From Pseudomonadota bacterium (GTDB lineage: Bacteria > Pseudomonadota > Gammaproteobacteria > Steroidobacterales > Steroidobacteraceae): DNA of 9,651 nucleotides. Positions 8,731 through 9,651 of the stretch are shown in pieces. The stretch's first letter is position 1, and the number at the start of each line of letters is the position of its first letter. The position numbers were made by a program, and so were the translations under genes. The stretch spans positions 1 to 9,651 of the forward strand of contig QGUX01000125.1 in the NCBI GenBank assembly GCA_003242275.1. Reading direction: 5' to 3'. Below the pieces are notes generated by a model. It did not search any database, had not been told where the DNA came from, and saw only the letters and a program-made list of their open reading frames with translations.

Positions 8731-9651
8731 TCAGGAAGATTTCTTCTTGACCGGCCGCTGCCATCCCTCGATGGTCACCTGCCGGCTGCGCGCCAGCGTC
8801 AGCTTGCCGGCCGGCGCATCGCGCGTGATGGTGGATCCAGCGCCGGTGGTGGCGCCCTCGCCGATGGTCACGGGCGCCACCAGCATGTTGCCCGAGCCGA
8901 TGAACACGCCGTCGCCGATCACGGTGCGCGACTTGTTGGCGCCGTCGTAGTTGCAGGTGATGGTGCCGGCGCCCACGTTGACGCCCTTGCCCACGTCCGC
9001 ATCGCCCAGGTAGGTGAGATGGTTGGCCTTCGAGCCCTGGCCGATGCGCGAGTTCTTCACCTCGACGAAGTTGCCGATGTGCACACCATCGTCGAGCGTG
9101 GCGCCGGGCCTGAGCCGCGCGAACGGCCCCACCTGGCAGTCGGCGCCGATCACGGCACGCTCGGTCACGCAGCTGGCGAACACCTGCGTACGCGCACCCA
9201 CGGTGGTGTCGCGCAGCACGCAGTTGGGGCCGATGCGCACGCCGTCGCCCAGTTCCACGCGCCCCTCGAACACCACGTTCACGTCGATGAATACGTCGCG
9301 GCCGAGCACCAGCTCGCCGCGCTGGTCGAAGCGCGCGGGATCGGCCAGCGTCGCGCCGGCGCGCATCGCCGCCTCGGCGCGGCGCGCACGCACCAGCGAC
9401 TCCACGTGCGCGAGCTGCAGGCGGTCGTTGATGCCCAGCACCTCGGCCTCGTCCAGCGCGGTCAGCGGCCGCACCGGCACGCGCGCCTTCACCGCCATGC
9501 CGACCACGTCGGTGAGGTAGTACTCGCCCTGCGCGTTGTCGCAGCGCAGTTCGGCCAGCCACGAGCGCAGGCGCGCGGCGGGCAGCGCCATCACGCCGGT
9601 ACTGCCCTCGCGGATGCGCTTCTGCGCCGCGCTGGCATCCTTCTCCTCGAC
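8731..9651 (-). CDS. glmU: Bifunctional GlmU, N-acetylglucosamine-1-phosphate uridyltransferase / glucosamine-1-phosphate acetyltransferase (5' end beyond the right edge)
   Basis: GlmU acetylates glucosamine-1-phosphate and then joins it to UTP to give UDP-GlcNAc. The window holds 306 codons; about the first 150 residues of the uridyltransferase domain are cut off by the right edge. The visible N-terminal part has [18 protein letters not shown] and GINDRLQL. The left-handed beta-helix of hexapeptide repeats follows, with the acetyltransferase signature [16 protein letters not shown] and HLTYLGDA (His matching E. coli His363). [17 protein letters not shown] and the terminal [10 protein letters not shown] are also present. 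One oddity is EGSTG where E. coli has EINTG, placing Ser at the UDP-GlcNAc-binding Asn169. The gene lies directly upstream of glmS and is probably co-transcribed with it. Its promoter is outside the window. Confidence 0.97.
   Translation of the reverse strand, partial: VEEKDASAAQKRIREGSTGVMALPAARLRSWLAELRCDNAQGEYYLTDVVGMAVKARVPVRPLTALDEAEVLGINDRLQLAHVESLVRARRAEAAMRAGATLADPARFDQRGELVLGRDVFIDVNVVFEGRVELGDGVRIGPNCVLRDTTVGARTQVFASCVTERAVIGADCQVGPFARLRPGATLDDGVHIGNFVEVKNSRIGQGSKANHLTYLGDADVGKGVNVGAGTITCNYDGANKSRTVIGDGVFIGSGNMLVAPVTIGEGATTGAGSTITRDAPAGKLTLARSRQVTIEGWQRPVKKKSS

Overview
The window is high-GC DNA with dense, closely packed genes on both strands. It looks like the chromosome of a high-GC proteobacterium, most likely a gammaproteobacterium. 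The pointers are a glmU-glmS pair, an E. coli-like GlmS C-terminus, RimO and an arylamine N-acetyltransferase; this lineage guess is inference from memory. I see no mobile element, CRISPR array, tRNA or rRNA. Strong third-position GC opens many long antisense frames, which I treat as shadows.

Left block (1-3008, minus strand): a class I SAM-dependent methyltransferase, a COG0523/CobW-type GTPase with a 12-histidine stretch and an unrecognised inserted domain, and a seven-bladed WD40 protein. They are spaced like an operon: a 4-base ATGA overlap, then a 4-base gap. The WD40 gene runs off the left edge, where about the first 110 bases are nearly pure G/C and look unreliable.

Middle block (3028-5209): rimO on the plus strand starts only 19 bases from the divergent methyltransferase gene. 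It converges on an arylamine N-acetyltransferase gene with 7 bases between the stops. The acetyltransferase in turn diverges from the next gene across a short intergenic region holding a perfect 14-bp palindrome.

Right block (5278-9651): a membrane-anchored, TPR-like protein ending in a Poly_export-like (Wza-type) domain is the most unusual protein here. It converges on glmS, preceded by glmU (cut by the right edge). GlmS makes glucosamine-6-phosphate and GlmU makes UDP-GlcNAc, so the pair supplies cell-wall and LPS amino sugar.

Most of the window is housekeeping. I do not see a clearly new multi-gene system. The best leads are the TPR-like/Poly_export fusion, the enlarged CobW protein with its WD40 and methyltransferase neighbours, and the palindrome at 5223-5236. 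Two stretches (about 1-110 and 8577-8696) look like poor sequence and should not be over-read.
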